Origin: Neocallimastix lanati (nom. inval.)
Lineage: Eukaryota > Neocallimastigomycota > Neocallimastigomycetes > Neocallimastigales > Neocallimastigaceae
Reading direction: 5' to 3'
Assembly (NCBI GenBank): GCA_016946835.1
Contig: JACVTC010000015.1
Span: 107,501 to 137,500, forward strand
DNA length: 30,000 nt
Shown: in pieces, positions 9,323 through 19,760 of the stretch
Layout of the letters: every line of letters starts with the position of its first letter
Position numbering within the stretch: position 1 is the stretch's first letter
The notes under the pieces: generated by a model
What the model was told of the DNA's origin: nothing
The model's database searches: none
What the model saw: the letters and a program-made list of their open reading frames with translations, nothing else
Translations under genes and position numbers: made by a program

Positions 9323-9502
9323 AAATCTAACCCTAATAAGGGAATCAATTTCAATTACTCCGAAAGTTTTAGTAGAATTGTTGAATTAACTTCGGATAAC
9401 TACGTTAGTTGGAAAAATAATATGCTGTATCTCTTAACTATTAATAACCTAAAAAATTATGTCTGTAAAGATATTATTAATATCTTTATAAATTTTAATT
9501 AA
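9323..9502 (+). pseudogene. Copia gag N-terminal fragment
   Basis: An open frame of 59 codons without its own ATG, read after a stop at 9320. It contains LTSDNYVSWKNNMLYLL followed by NNLKNYV, the familiar start of copia Gag (the NYxxWKxxMxxxL pattern). It ends at a TAA at 9500. The rest of gag resumes in another frame after 10200, so the gene is split. Too short to have been flagged by length, but the motif is convincing. Confidence 0.7.
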
Positions 9503-10199
9503 ATTTAATCATAAATTTAAGTAAAATTGAAATAAATCTATTAAAAATCACGTGTATAAAATTATTGCAAATAATTTTAAACAAAACTTCGACTTCTTCC
9601 CAATCATATTAATAAATTAAAAATTTCTCTTGTGAAACTAGTAATTGAAAATCATTTCTTTTTATGTAATTTAATTTAAATAATAAGAGTTAAGGTTTTT
9701 TACAAGATAAATTAACAACATGAAACTATGCAATTAGTCATGTTGAAACTTGCGGCATTTTATGCTAAAATCATATTAAATAATTATGACAACTTTTATA
9801 TTAATTTTAAATAGAAAATATAATAAGAATTTATTAATAATATTTAAATAATAAATAAATAATAAATGAGCTCGATTGAAATTGTTTATATTTATTTTAG
9901 TTATTAATTATAATTCTCTTTATTTAGTAATAGTTAATTATTTATTATTAGTTTAGGTTAGTATTGTTTTTAAATAAATAGTTAGATAATATAATTCAAT
10001 AGGAATTATATATTCTAAATGTAATAAGATAAAAATATAAATAGTTAACCAAATTTCATGTATTTTAATCGATGTAATTGTTATTAACGATTTATTGTTA
10101 ATAACACTAATAATTAATAAAGATTATTTTAAAATCTAAATATAATAAAACTTATTTGTTTATAAAACATTTTTGTGTTATTTAGTGTTATTATAATTT
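9503..10199. other. ~700 bp of non-coding sequence interrupting gag
   Basis: No coding continuity with either gag half. The right part has LTR-like traits (tataaata-like word near 10033-10040, AATAAA near 10125, TG at 9741), so it may be a solo LTR or other insert. I find no target duplication and no splice-like ends, so its origin is open. Confidence 0.35.
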
Positions 10200-12674
10200 T
10201 TGACTTATAATCTATTTTTTAAATCAAAACTTTATAATGTCATTCAAGAGAAGGTTATGAAACTTAAGAAAAGACATATTAGGGACGATATTAACGATTA
10301 TATCGATGACAAGTTTGATAATACTCTAGTATATGACAAAGAAACTAACCTATTAGATATAAAGAATGACATCATAGTAAAATGGATCTTACTAAACACA
10401 TTAGGTGAGAGAACAAAAAGAATTGTTGAAGGTCAAGGGAAGACAGCTTATCAAATTTGGAACACATTAGAAAAATCTTTCACTAGTAGTTTGGAGAAAA
10501 GAAAGCAAGAATTAAAGGATAAAATAAGTAATCTTAAGTTTAATGAGGACCAGGATATAAATATTTTTATGGCTACCTTACAAAATACCATAGAAGAATA
10601 TGAAAACATTGACCATGACATTGAGGATAGTATAAAAGCTGGCATCCTTAACAGAGCACTCCCGGAAAATTTAAGATTTATAAATGTGTTTCAATATAAA
10701 GATAATTGGGGGAGACTATCTAATTATGTAAAGGACGTCATACCAGATATAATATTCTCAAATATGAAAGAGTACACTAAAATTGAGGATTCACAAAAAC
10801 ACATCTTTCTGGCAGAGCAAAACACTAAATCTAACAATAGAAAAGTACAATCATCAGTTAAATACAAAGCAAAAAACGGAAGATGTTACATGTGTGGTAG
10901 ATTTGGACATTACATCAATGAGTGTTCAAAATATAACAGATATAAAAATAATAAATACAATAAACATACAAAACCAAGGAGGACAAGGTATAAAAACTCA
11001 AAGAAAGGTCCACGCAAAGATTCATTCAAATATAAAAAACGTAACAATCAGCTAAATTCTATGGAATCCACTAACAGTTATGCTGCCAATACTTTATCAA
11101 AAGATTATAACACTAAAGATACCTCCTTTATTGGTTGCATCTCAACAGAAGATAATACTGTATTACCCTCAAACGATCACCTCGAAAACTTTAATTCATT
11201 CACGATTTCCAATTGGATAATTGACTCAGGGGCTTCACTACATGTCACATACTCCATCAATCTCTTAAAAAATATTAATAAATGTAACGAAAGCATATCT
11301 TTACCCAATGGTAAAATCGTGACATCCACTAAATATGGTTCTTTCACTGGATATGTTAATAATAATGAAATTAAATTAAATAAAGTATTCTACGTTCCAA
11401 ACATCACAAAAAATATCATATCGTTAAGTGAACTTATTAAGCATAAATATAAAGTTGTCTTCCTCAGCCATTACAATAAAGTTTTTGCCTCTTTATTTGA
11501 TCAGCATGGAAATAAAATTACCAATATTCCATCTGATAAACACAACATTTTCCAAATATGGTTTTCAAATAGCATATATAACCTCAATGTTCGAAAACAT
11601 ACACCTACATCTCTTATGCACCTATCCACCCTATCAAAAGCTGAAAAGATTAACCTATGGCACAGGCGACTTGGTCACTTTAAAATAAGCAAGATACTTA
11701 ATAAATTATCCAAAATTAATATTCCGTCTAAATGTCAAATCTGTTCACATTCGAAACTAAAAGATTTCCCGCACAAAAATTCAACGAATAAATCAAAAGG
11801 TATTTTTGAATTAATACATATGGATCTTATAGGTCCAATAGAAGAGTCACTTCACGGTAACCGGTACATACTCTCCATACTTGATGACTTCTCGCGTTAC
11901 GGGTGGGTCTATTTTCTTTCAAACAAACATGACACCTATACCATTTTTCATAATTGGTTTATTGAAATCAACAATATACATGATAAATCTATAAAGTACA
12001 TCAGAACTGACAACGGTACAGAATTTTCAAACTCCATGTTCAAATCTTTCTGTGCCAGTCATGGGATTATTCATCAGTTCACAATCCCATATAACCCTCA
12101 ACAGAATGGACGTGCCGAAAGGTTCAACTGCACGCTAATAAACTCTGCAAAGGCTCTATTAAACGACGCCAAATTAAGTCACCATTTCTGGGAATACGCC
12201 GTCGAAACTGCTAATTACATCCATAATAGGATCCCTCATTCTGGTATTCAAAATAAAATTCCCTACGAGATTTTATTTAAATCCAAAATAGATTATGCAC
12301 ACTTCAAGGTTTTTGGATGTAGAGTTTTTTATTACGTACCCAAGTCATTCCGGAATAAATTTGACAATAACGCTTTACCTGGCATATTTCTTGACTATCA
12401 CCCTTCATCTTCTTCTTACAAGATTCTAAGCCTCTCCACCAATAAAATAATCCTCTCGCGATCAGTTATTTTCTTCGAAAATAATCCAGCTAACTCTACC
12501 TCAACTACCTTTATGCCAAAGGAATACTCAAACTTCATTCCAAATCATGAAATAGGGAGATACACCGAAAGTATGAAAAAGGACAATTATTACAATATAA
12601 ATAAAAATATCAAAATGTCCTCACCCGTTAATACTTCATCAATCTCAAACTTCTTCATCATCCTCCATCCATAA
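10200..12674 (+). pseudogene. Copia Gag C-terminal half, protease and integrase
   Basis: An 825-codon open stretch including its stop; its first codon is TTG, and the first ATG is at 10257. Because the upstream gag part is missing, this is a fragment. Seen, numbered from 10200: Gag/UBN2-type helical region (50-190), zinc knuckle C-x2-C-x4-H-x4-C at 229-242 (CYMCGRFGHYINEC), aspartic protease DSGA at 342-345 with the later FYVPNITKNIISLSEL, the integrase zinc-binding HHCC region (LWHRRLGH at 486-493, CQIC at 512-515), and the integrase core with Asp542, Asp604 (RTDNGTEF) and Glu640 (GRAERFN), spaced as a D-x35-E. All catalytic residues are present, so decay of this part is recent or slight. 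The frame is lost after a Ser-rich segment just before 12674, and the pol reading continues one base over. Confidence 0.85.
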
Positions 12675-13293
12675 TCATGATAAGAACAAAATAATAGATA
12701 ATAGTCATAATAAAGTTTCTCCGCAAAACACCCATATCAATTCTGAAACTTTAGTTTCTCCTATCAATCCTCATCATCAATCAGATAAAGAAATAAATCA
12801 AGTATTACATGATTCAAATCCATATAAACAGACAGTACCTAAATCAAGCAACAAAAGGACAGGTGATCATTTATACACTCCCAATAAAAGAACAAAGTCA
12901 GTTATTCCTATTATAAAGCCTAAAGTTCTATCCCCAGAAAGAAACCTTAGAGAACCAAAAGATTTCGAAGATATATTCAACCTAATAGACAAAGATAAAT
13001 GGCTAGAAGCTGTAAATAAGGAATTACAAAATATGAAAAAGCTAAACGTTTTTAAGACAATTAAAAGCATTCCCAAAGGAGCTAATATCATCTCAAGTAA
13101 ATGGTTTTTTAAATATAAAAAGGACTCTAACGGGAATATCATTAAAAGGAAAGCACGATTAGTTGCTCGTGGTTTCACTCAGCGATATGGTATTGACTAT
13201 ATTTTCACCTTCTCTCCGACACTGAAGTTAGACTCTTTGAGAATTATAATATCAATTGCACTTCGTAAAAGGTTCAAAATTGTCCAAATATGA
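12661..13293 (+). pseudogene. Copia reverse transcriptase, N-terminal part (frameshifted)
   Basis: This continues the integrase reading in the next frame. A long polar linker is followed by DKWLEAVNKELQNMKKLNVF and then the RT entry segment ending in KARLVARGFTQRYGIDY (about 13150-13200). It ends at a TGA at 13291, which lies exactly where the conserved YDIDAAYLN segment should begin. That segment follows in the third frame. A single extra A in the caaatatg tract (about 13285-13292) would explain the break. It has no start codon of its own. Confidence 0.8.
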
Positions 13294-14110
13294 CATTGAC
13301 GCCGCATACCTCAATGCTGAAATAAAAGAACAATTATACATGAAAGCACCAGAGGGTTATTCCTCATACAACAATACCTTTTGGAAACTAAACAAAGCCA
13401 TATACGGGTTAAAGCAAGCAGGAAGAGCCTGGAATGAGAAATTAAATAATGTTCTACTCGGTATAAACTTCAATCGACTCACTAGTGAACCTCACATCTA
13501 CATTAGAAAGAACAGTTATAACGAAATTACATGTATAATAGCAGTATATGTCGACGATATATTATTAATAGGTAAGGAAAATGAAGTACTCCAAGTAAAA
13601 GAGCAGATTAAAACTAATTTTAGTATTAAAGATATTGGAGAGTTAGATTTCATTATTGGAATTAAGTTTGAGAAGTGTAACAACGGCTATATAATGCATC
13701 AATTAGGATATATAAATGAATTACTAAAGAAATTCAAATTAGAAAAATGCAAACCAATCAAGAATTTAATGCCAATTGAAAGTCATGAATTGAAAGCTAT
13801 TAAATTTGATGAAACACTTTACAGAAGCGCTATAGGTAACCTTCTCTATCTGGCGATCTGCACAAGGCCTGATATCTTGTTTTCAGTAAATAGAGCTGCA
13901 AGAAAAAATAAGAACCCTACACTTGAAGATTGGATAAATGTGGAAAAGATTCTCAAGTACCTTAAGGGAACCAATAACTACGGAATAAAAATTTCAGGCG
14001 AAAGCAACTTAATGGCGTACGCAGATGCTGATTACGGTGGTGATACAATAACCAGGAAATCAACATCAGGTTTTTTGATAATGCTCGGAAATTCACCTTC
14101 AAGCTGGGTT
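13285..14110 (+). pseudogene. Copia reverse transcriptase catalytic part and truncated RNase H
   Basis: This reads in the third frame from the YDIDAAYLN segment. Seen: AIYGLKQAGRAWN (about 13400-13440), the polymerase active site YVDD (13547-13558), the thumb/connection region, then RNase H starting with YADADYGGD (about 14017) and STSGFLIMLG. The family continues for roughly another 60-100 residues after the SSW motif, but here the frame runs at 14111 into Hsp20-array flank and stops at 14119. The RNase H therefore lacks its later catalytic residues, and the 3' LTR is gone. The open frame can be extended upstream to an ATG at 13256, but its first residues are out of register with the family. 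Confidence 0.85.
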
Positions 14111-14886
14111 AATATTTAATGAAATATTTATAAATAAAAAATTTTATATTAATTAAATTTTAGGATTAAAAAACAATAAAAAAAGCAATAAAAAAAAAGC
14201 ATAATAACATCAAAAGCATATTTATAAAAATAAAAATGAAAATATTATTTAATTAATTGATAAATTTTATTTTAGTTTAACGACTTTTATAATAAAAATT
14301 AAAATGAAAATATTATTTTATTAATTGTTATTTTTTATTTTATTTTATATTTTGCATAAACTTATTATTTAATTACTATTATAATAAAAATTATATATAT
14401 TTAAAAATTAAAAAAAATATATATATATTGAATAAAAATAACATAGACCAATAATAACAAAATAATGAATTTATAAATAAAATATTAATATATAAAAATC
14501 TATTAAAAAAATAAAATAAAAAAAAAAAAAAAAACAAAAAAAAACATATATATACTCCTAATTAAAAACAGCACAAATATAAATGAAACAAATAAACCAT
14601 TTTTTTTTATTTTTTTTTTATTTATTTACAATAAATTTTATTTACAATATTTTATATAAATTAGTTATTAAATAATTTAGAATAAATAGGATAGTTTTTG
14701 AAAATGGATTTATAAATAATATAATATTTTATTCATATTATTTATATCTATTTAAACTCATGTATTCTTTAAATATTATAATTAGGTAATAATTGAAAAT
14801 ATTAAATAATATATTACTTAAATATTTATGATAGATACATTATTTAATATTATTAAAATTATTTAAAATTAGTAATTTAGAATAAT
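14111..14886. repeat. Outer 3' flank of Hsp20 copy 3, truncated at the copia junction
   Basis: Nearly identical to 3131-3899. The match starts sharply at 14111 (aatatttaatgaaatattta), directly after the truncated RNase H. The outer part present beside copies 1 and 5 is missing here. The junction shows no target duplication that I can recognise. It contains an A homopolymer near 14520-14534 and a T homopolymer near 14600. Confidence 0.85.
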
Positions 14887-15564
14887 TTACTGAATTTCAA
14901 TAGAATGTTTATGTTCATTCTTTTGAGGTTCCATCTTTTTAAGAGTAACTTCTAAAACTCCATTTTCCATTTTGGCTTTAATATTATTAATATCCGCATT
15001 TTCAGGAATACTAAATGATCTTGAAAATTTACCATAACTACATTCTATTCTACTATATTTCTTATTATTTTCTTCTTTTTTTGTATCTTTTTGTTCTTCC
15101 TTTTTGGATTCTTTATTTTCATTGGTATCTTCCTTATTATTTTCTTCTTTAGTTGAATCCTTATTAGTACCCTTATCAGAATCATCAATAATAGTTTCTC
15201 TTTCACCAGAAATAGTTAAAACACGATCTTCATCTGAAAGCTCCATTTTAACTTGATCCTTCTTCATACCTGGTAAATCAGCGTGGATATAATAATTATT
15301 TTCATCTTCACTCAAATTAATCTTTGGACTGAAATCCACAGATTTGAATACATCACTATTGAATGTCTTTGAAATTTGATTTTTTAGAGATTTTACTGGA
15401 TTATAAGATAAATATGGATAAGGATATAAAGTAGGGAAAGTTATCAAAGGATGATTAAAAAATTCATTATCGAAAGCATTATCGAAATCATCGAATAATG
15501 AATTTCTTAATAAAGAATTATTTCTTCTAATTGATAAAGGATGTTCACGAATGAATAAAGACAT
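14887..15564 (-). CDS. Small heat-shock protein Hsp20, array copy 3
   Basis: 225 residues with the same domain plan as copy 1, its closest sibling: both have Lys61, and the two share ~770 bp of 3' flank and ~500 bp of 5' flank with few differences. It differs mainly in the charged loop (GTNKDST; EDTNENKESKKEE in place of ENAKTNKESKKEE), at NNIKAKM (Lys instead of Gln) and in the tail (IEI). The mixture of copy-1-like flanks with a loop resembling copies 2 and 4 suggests gene conversion on top of block duplication. Intact and probably functional. Divergent from copy 4, with 1633 bases between. Confidence 0.93.
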   Translation of the reverse strand: MSLFIREHPLSIRRNNSLLRNSLFDDFDNAFDNEFFNHPLITFPTLYPYPYLSYNPVKSLKNQISKTFNSDVFKSVDFSPKINLSEDENNYYIHADLPGMKKDQVKMELSDEDRVLTISGERETIIDDSDKGTNKDSTKEENNKEDTNENKESKKEEQKDTKKEENNKKYSRIECSYGKFSRSFSIPENADINNIKAKMENGVLEVTLKKMEPQKNEHKHSIEIQ

Positions 15565-16101
15565 TTTTATTATTTGATTTAATATTGTTTGTTTTATAAT
15601 TATTTGTTTTATTAATTATTTTTTTATATTTGTTTTTTTGTTTTATTAATTTGTTATTTAATAAGCGAATAAATTATTTTATTTTATTATTATTTAAACG
15701 TTTGATATTTTTAAATATTTATTATTTATATTTTTGAATATAAAAATTAATGAAGATAATATTTATATTCGAGGAAATGAATACTATTTATATTTTTTTT
15801 CGAAATCACATTGAAAATATAATATCTACTTCTTCAAAAAATAAAGTTTTCTAGTAATTCTTTTTAGTGAAGAATGCATTAATTATAAAAAAAAAAAAAA
15901 AAAATTAAAATCCTTTCACATATTTAAGATATATAAGATAGAACTAATTAATTTCTACAAATTTCTACATTTTCTATTTTTTCTATATTTTTAATGTAAT
16001 GTATTATTTCTACATAAAATTATAATGTAATTAATAAATTTTATAATTTTTTTTTTTTTTTTTTAATTTCTATTATTTTAATTTTTATTATTTTAATTTC
16101 T
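15565..16101 (-). repeat. Left inner arm of Hsp20 inverted repeat, pair 2
   Basis: Direct copy of 4578-5095 and inverted copy of 16723-17197, joined on the right to the attggataaatttcg end of X. That is the end found next to the plus-strand gene in pair 1. Confidence 0.85.
15765..15845 (-). promoter_or_regulatory. Conserved Hsp20 upstream block with TATA box, copy 3
   Basis: TATAAATAG on the minus strand at 15784-15792, 228 bases before the ATG, followed by the shared cattcatttcctcgaatat block. Here a ttcgaaa word precedes the TATA, replacing tttgaaa of copy 1. Confidence 0.5.
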
Positions 16102-16722
16102 ATTGGATAAATTTCGTAAAATTTTAATTAATATTAAATTTTTTTTTTATTAAAATATTTCCTTTCAAATTTTTTTTATTTTAAAAAGTATTTTATTAAG
16201 AATCAATATTATTGATTGTAGCTTAAAGAAATTCTTTTCAATACTTTGTAAAAAAAAATAAAAAAAAATTTCAAGAAATCAAAATAAAAAATTAATATAT
16301 AAAATATTTTTCATTATTTTATTTAAAAAATTATGAAGTTAACAAAATTTTTTGGTTATTAAACATAAACATATAAAAATTAAAAGTAATTTGTTTTTAT
16401 ATATGAATAAAAAGAAAATAAAAAATTAAATCTTATTAATTATATTATTTGAAAATAAAATCAGTTAATGCATTTAATTATATTTTTATTATAATATTCT
16501 TTACTTCTTATTGCATTTTTTATTTATTTGTTTATTTATTTTTACTTTATATTATTTTATTTTATTTTTAAATTTATAATATTAAATTTTAAAAATTTTA
16601 AACAATTTAATAAAAAAAAAAAAAGTACCTTATAATTATTAATTTATCATTAAATTATTCATTATAATATTATTATTAAATAAATGAAAAAGATTTATAT
16701 ATTGGAGATACAAACCGGAAGT
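16102..16722 (-). repeat. Spacer element X2 (inverted relative to X1, shortened)
   Basis: Begins attggataaatttcgtaa next to copy 3 and ends ggagatacaaaccggaagt next to copy 4, the reverse complement of X1. It keeps the part matching X1 5680-6243 but lacks most of X1 5115-5640 (about 0.5 kb), having agatttatatattggagat at the deletion joint. Non-coding. Confidence 0.8.
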
Positions 16723-17197
16723 AAAGAAAAAAAATAAAAAAAAAAAAAATAGTAGAAATTAAAAAAATTTTAAATTTTATTAATTACATTATAATTTTAT
16801 GTAGAAATAATACATTACATATAGAAAAAATAGAAAATGTAGAAATTTGTAGAAATTAATTAGTTCTATCTTGTATATATCTTATCAATGCATGCTTCAC
16901 TAAAAAGAATGACTAGAAAATTTTATTTTTAAAAGAAATAGATATTACATTTATTATATGATCTCAAAAAAAAAATATAAATAGCATTCATTTCCTCGAA
17001 TATAAATATTATCTTCATTAATTTTTATATTCAAATATATAAATAATAAATATTTAAAAATATTAAACGCTTAAAATAAAAAAAAATAATTTAATCGCTT
17101 ATTAAAAAACAATTTAATAAAACAAAAAAACAAGCATAAAAAAATAATTAATAAAAAAACAATTATAAAGCAAACAATAATAAATCAAATAATAAAA
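16723..17197 (+). repeat. Right inner arm of Hsp20 inverted repeat, pair 2
   Basis: Matches 6244-6732 and 22524-22967 directly and 15565-16101 in inverse. It lacks the short second copy of agatagaactagat seen near 6468-6479 in pair 1. Confidence 0.85.
16964..17035 (+). promoter_or_regulatory. Conserved Hsp20 upstream block with TATA box, copy 4
   Basis: TATAAATAG at 16976-16984, 222 bases before the ATG, followed by the shared block ending near attttatattcaaatatat. Confidence 0.5.
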
Positions 17198-17875
17198 ATG
17201 TCTTTATTCATTCGTGAACATCCTTTATCAATTAGAAGAAATAATTCTTTATTAAGAAATTCATTATTCGATGATTTCGATAATGCTTTCGATAATGAAT
17301 TTTTTAATCATCCTTTGATTACTTTCCCTACTTTATATCCTTATCCATATTTATCTTATAATCCAGTAAAGTCTCTAGAAAATCAAATTTCAAAGACATT
17401 CAATAGTGATGTATTCAAATCTGTGGATTTCAGTCCAAAGATTAATTTGAGTGAAGATGAAAATAATTATTATATCCACGCTGATTTACCAGGTATGAAG
17501 AAGGATCAAGTTAAAATGGAGCTTTCAGATGAAGATCGTGTTTTAACTATTTCTGGTGAAAGAGAAACTATTATTGATGATTCTGATAAGGCTTCTAAAA
17601 AGGATTCAACTAAAGAAGAAAATAATAAAGAAAATACCAATGAAAATAAAGAATCCAAAAAGGAAGAACAAAATGAAACTAAAAAAGAAGAAAATAATAA
17701 GAAATATAGTAGAATAGAATGTAGTTATGGTAAATTTTCAAGATCATTTAGTATTCCTGAAAATGCGGATATTAATAATATTCAAGCCAAAATGGAAAAT
17801 GGAGTTTTAGAAGTGACTCTTAAAAAGATGGAACCTCAAAAGAATGAATATAAACATTCTATTCAAATACAGTAA
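17198..17875 (+). CDS. Small heat-shock protein Hsp20, array copy 4
   Basis: 225 residues with all alpha-crystallin hallmarks intact. It has Glu61, the loop ASKKDST with EEQNETKKEE, and a private His-to-Tyr change in the tail (NEYKHSIQIQ). It is closest to copies 2 and 6, also on the plus strand, both in the gene and in the 3' flank to about 18245. It converges on copy 5 across an X-like interval that carries the SINE insertion. Confidence 0.93.
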   Translation: MSLFIREHPLSIRRNNSLLRNSLFDDFDNAFDNEFFNHPLITFPTLYPYPYLSYNPVKSLENQISKTFNSDVFKSVDFSPKINLSEDENNYYIHADLPGMKKDQVKMELSDEDRVLTISGERETIIDDSDKASKKDSTKEENNKENTNENKESKKEEQNETKKEENNKKYSRIECSYGKFSRSFSIPENADINNIQAKMENGVLEVTLKKMEPQKNEYKHSIQIQ

Positions 17876-18249
17876 AATTTTCTAATTTACTAATCTTAAG
17901 TAATTTTAATAATATTAAATAATATATCTATCATAAATATTTAAGTAATATATTATTTAATATTTTAAATTATAACTTATTATAATATTTAAAGAATACC
18001 TGAGTTTAAATAGATATAAATAATATGAATAAAATATTATATTATTTATAAATAAAAGTATTTTCAAAACTATCCTATTTATTCTAAATTATTTAATAAT
18101 TAATTTATATAAAAATATTGTAAATAAATAAATAGAAAAAATAAAAAAAAAATATAATAAAAAAAAAATAAAAATTGTTTACTTGTTTCGTTTATATTTA
18201 TGTGTTTTTAATTCATAATATACGTATGCTTTTAATTTTATTTATTTTT
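17876..18249 (+). repeat. 3' flank of Hsp20 copy 4
   Basis: Direct copy of 7423-7840, with a few substitutions and a lost ~15-base segment near 18120. No gene. Confidence 0.75.
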
Positions 18250-18753
18250 TTCTTTATTTTTTTTTTTTTAATTTTACATAATTATTTTATAATTTAATTC
18301 ATTATTTTATTATAATTAATCTATGTTATATTTATTCAAATAATATATTTTTGTAATTTTTGAATTTATTTAATCTTTATTATAAAAATGATAAAATACT
18401 AAAATTAATTCATATAATTCATAAATTATTTTAAATAAATTTTTGATTTTAATAATAAAAAATTTAAAAAATAAATCATATAAATAAAATCATATAAAAT
18501 AAAATAAAATAAAATAAAATTTAACAATTAATTAGATAATATTTATACTTCATTTTAACTAAGGTATTATTATATTCAAAAAAAAAAAATGACTACTAAA
18601 AATAATTAATTATTAATTTATAAAAAAAGTATATATATAATGATTATAACAAAAGTTAATAAATATTAACTTTTTTTTTATTTTTTTTTTTATTTAAAAT
18701 TACAGAAAAAAAAAGGTTTATATCCAAGGATTAATTAATTCATTTCGAGAAAA

Positions 18754-19240
18754 TGAAAATAAATACAGGTTACTATAGAGGGAGGGATTCGAATCCTCGG
18801 CATGGCACCAAATAATCGGATGAGACCACACGTGAATTTCATAAGGCTTTCCCTCAAATGATTATTTCACCCAACCCTGATACTACGCTTTGAATTGAAG
18901 CATAGACCTTGATGATTGTAATATTTCCAATCGCCAATGATTACACCCACTAGGGAGGAGTTAATGATTCCGTTCTGATGCTCGTGGTCATTAGACATAT
19001 ATATAGGAACGTTAGGAATGCATCTCCGGCTTTTTATTATTTATTATATATTATTTATTATTCAATTATTTCTTATTTCTTATTTATTATTTATTATTTG
19101 TTATTTGTGTAACGACGATTGAGAGCGGCGAAGCTGATACAGTATGCCAATAACTCATCACCTTACAGTTAATTAATAACTGTATGGCCATATTGGGAGA
19201 TGGGTACCCAGTATGTGCAGTCTATGTTTGAAAATAAATA
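18754..19240. repeat. 12-bp target-site duplication flanking the SINE-like element
   Basis: tgaaaataaata occurs at 18754-18765 and again at 19229-19240. The sibling interval has it once, at 8331-8342, as part of cgagaaaatgaaaataaata, so the empty site is directly visible. Confidence 0.9.
18766..19228. mobile_element. SINE-like retroposon, copy 1 (463 bp)
   Basis: An island of ordinary base composition in very A+T-rich DNA, with a 12-bp target duplication and no coding capacity. These suggest target-primed reverse transcription by a LINE. A pol III B-box-like palindrome ggattcgaatcc sits at 18785-18796. Read on the minus strand it lies within a T-arm-like gaggattcgaatccctc, preceded about 110 bases earlier by an A-box/D-arm-like tagtatcagggttggg. 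Two perfect hairpins are visible: aaataatc/gattattt (18810-18817 with 18860-18867) and tacagtta/taactgta (19164-19171 with 19177-19184). A TTATTT-rich simple stretch at about 19035-19107 separates two unique parts. The transcribed strand is undecided; I favour minus, because copy 2 on the plus strand has the same order. Confidence 0.7.
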
Positions 19241-19619
19241 GTTATTTTTAATTTTTTATTTAATATTATTATGATGAATAATTTAATTATAAAGTATTAT
19301 TTAAAATTATATAATATAAAAATTATACAATATAAATTACATTTTACATTTTATAAATTTACATTTTATACAATATAAATTACAAGATACTTTTTTTTTT
19401 TATTATTATTTTAATATATAAAAAATTATTAATATCTAATTTTTTAAATTTAAAAGCAAAATTAAATAAAATAAAATATAAAAAATAAAAAGTAAAAATA
19501 AAAAAATAAAAAAAATGAAAATAAAAATAATAAAATAAAAAAAAAAAAAAATAATATTAAAATAAAGTTGCCAATAATTAAAAAGATAATAAAAATAAAA
19601 TAATAATAATAATAATAAT

Positions 19620-19665
<46 letters not shown>

Positions 19666-19760
19666 TTGGTATTTATTTATTAGAATTTCTTTAAGTTTTT
19701 ATGTTTATTTTTTGATTATTTCTAAATTATTATCATTGATAATAAATATTTTAATAGAAA

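Larger units (their letters stand above)
8473..14110 (+). mobile_element. Degenerate Ty1/copia LTR retrotransposon, truncated
   Basis: A 5638-bp block that breaks the Hsp20 array: flanking array homology stops at 8472 and resumes at 14111. Compared with the equivalent interval 19371-19759, about 390 bp of array were replaced. The order gag, protease, integrase, reverse transcriptase, RNase H is the copia (Pseudoviridae) order. The first bases (tgttaataagc, 8474) have the TG start expected of an LTR, but no second LTR exists in the window, so LTR boundaries, target duplication and age cannot be given. Two pol-region frameshifts, a split gag and loss of the 3' end make it inactive. Confidence 0.85.
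18250..19760. repeat. X-related convergent interval between copies 4 and 5 (SINE-interrupted)
   Basis: The only intact convergent interval in the window. Its left part matches 7841-8472, and its right end (from about 19675, ttattagaatttctttaag) matches the 6056-6200 end of X1 and the 3030-3130 flank of copy 1. So the convergent gaps are built from the same X sequence as the divergent gaps. It contains (TAA)n at 19601-19624 and (AT)n at 19625-19657. Non-coding apart from the SINE-like insertion. Confidence 0.65.

Noticed and set aside
9741-10168. Solo LTR with TG...CA ends inside gag
   Set aside because: The ends could be chosen, but no target duplication flanks them and the gag break lies about 240 bases further left. 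Kept only as an unnamed interruption.
18780-18900. Genuine tRNA gene
   Set aside because: The T-arm-like and A-box-like words are too far apart, no acceptor or anticodon stem can be formed, and the 53-61 position is a mismatch. At most tRNA-derived.
18766-19228. Hammerhead ribozyme (retrozyme) in the SINE-like element, prompted by a tgatgag word
   Set aside because: The required CUGAUGA core is not matched and no suitably placed GAAA and cleavage triplet are seen.
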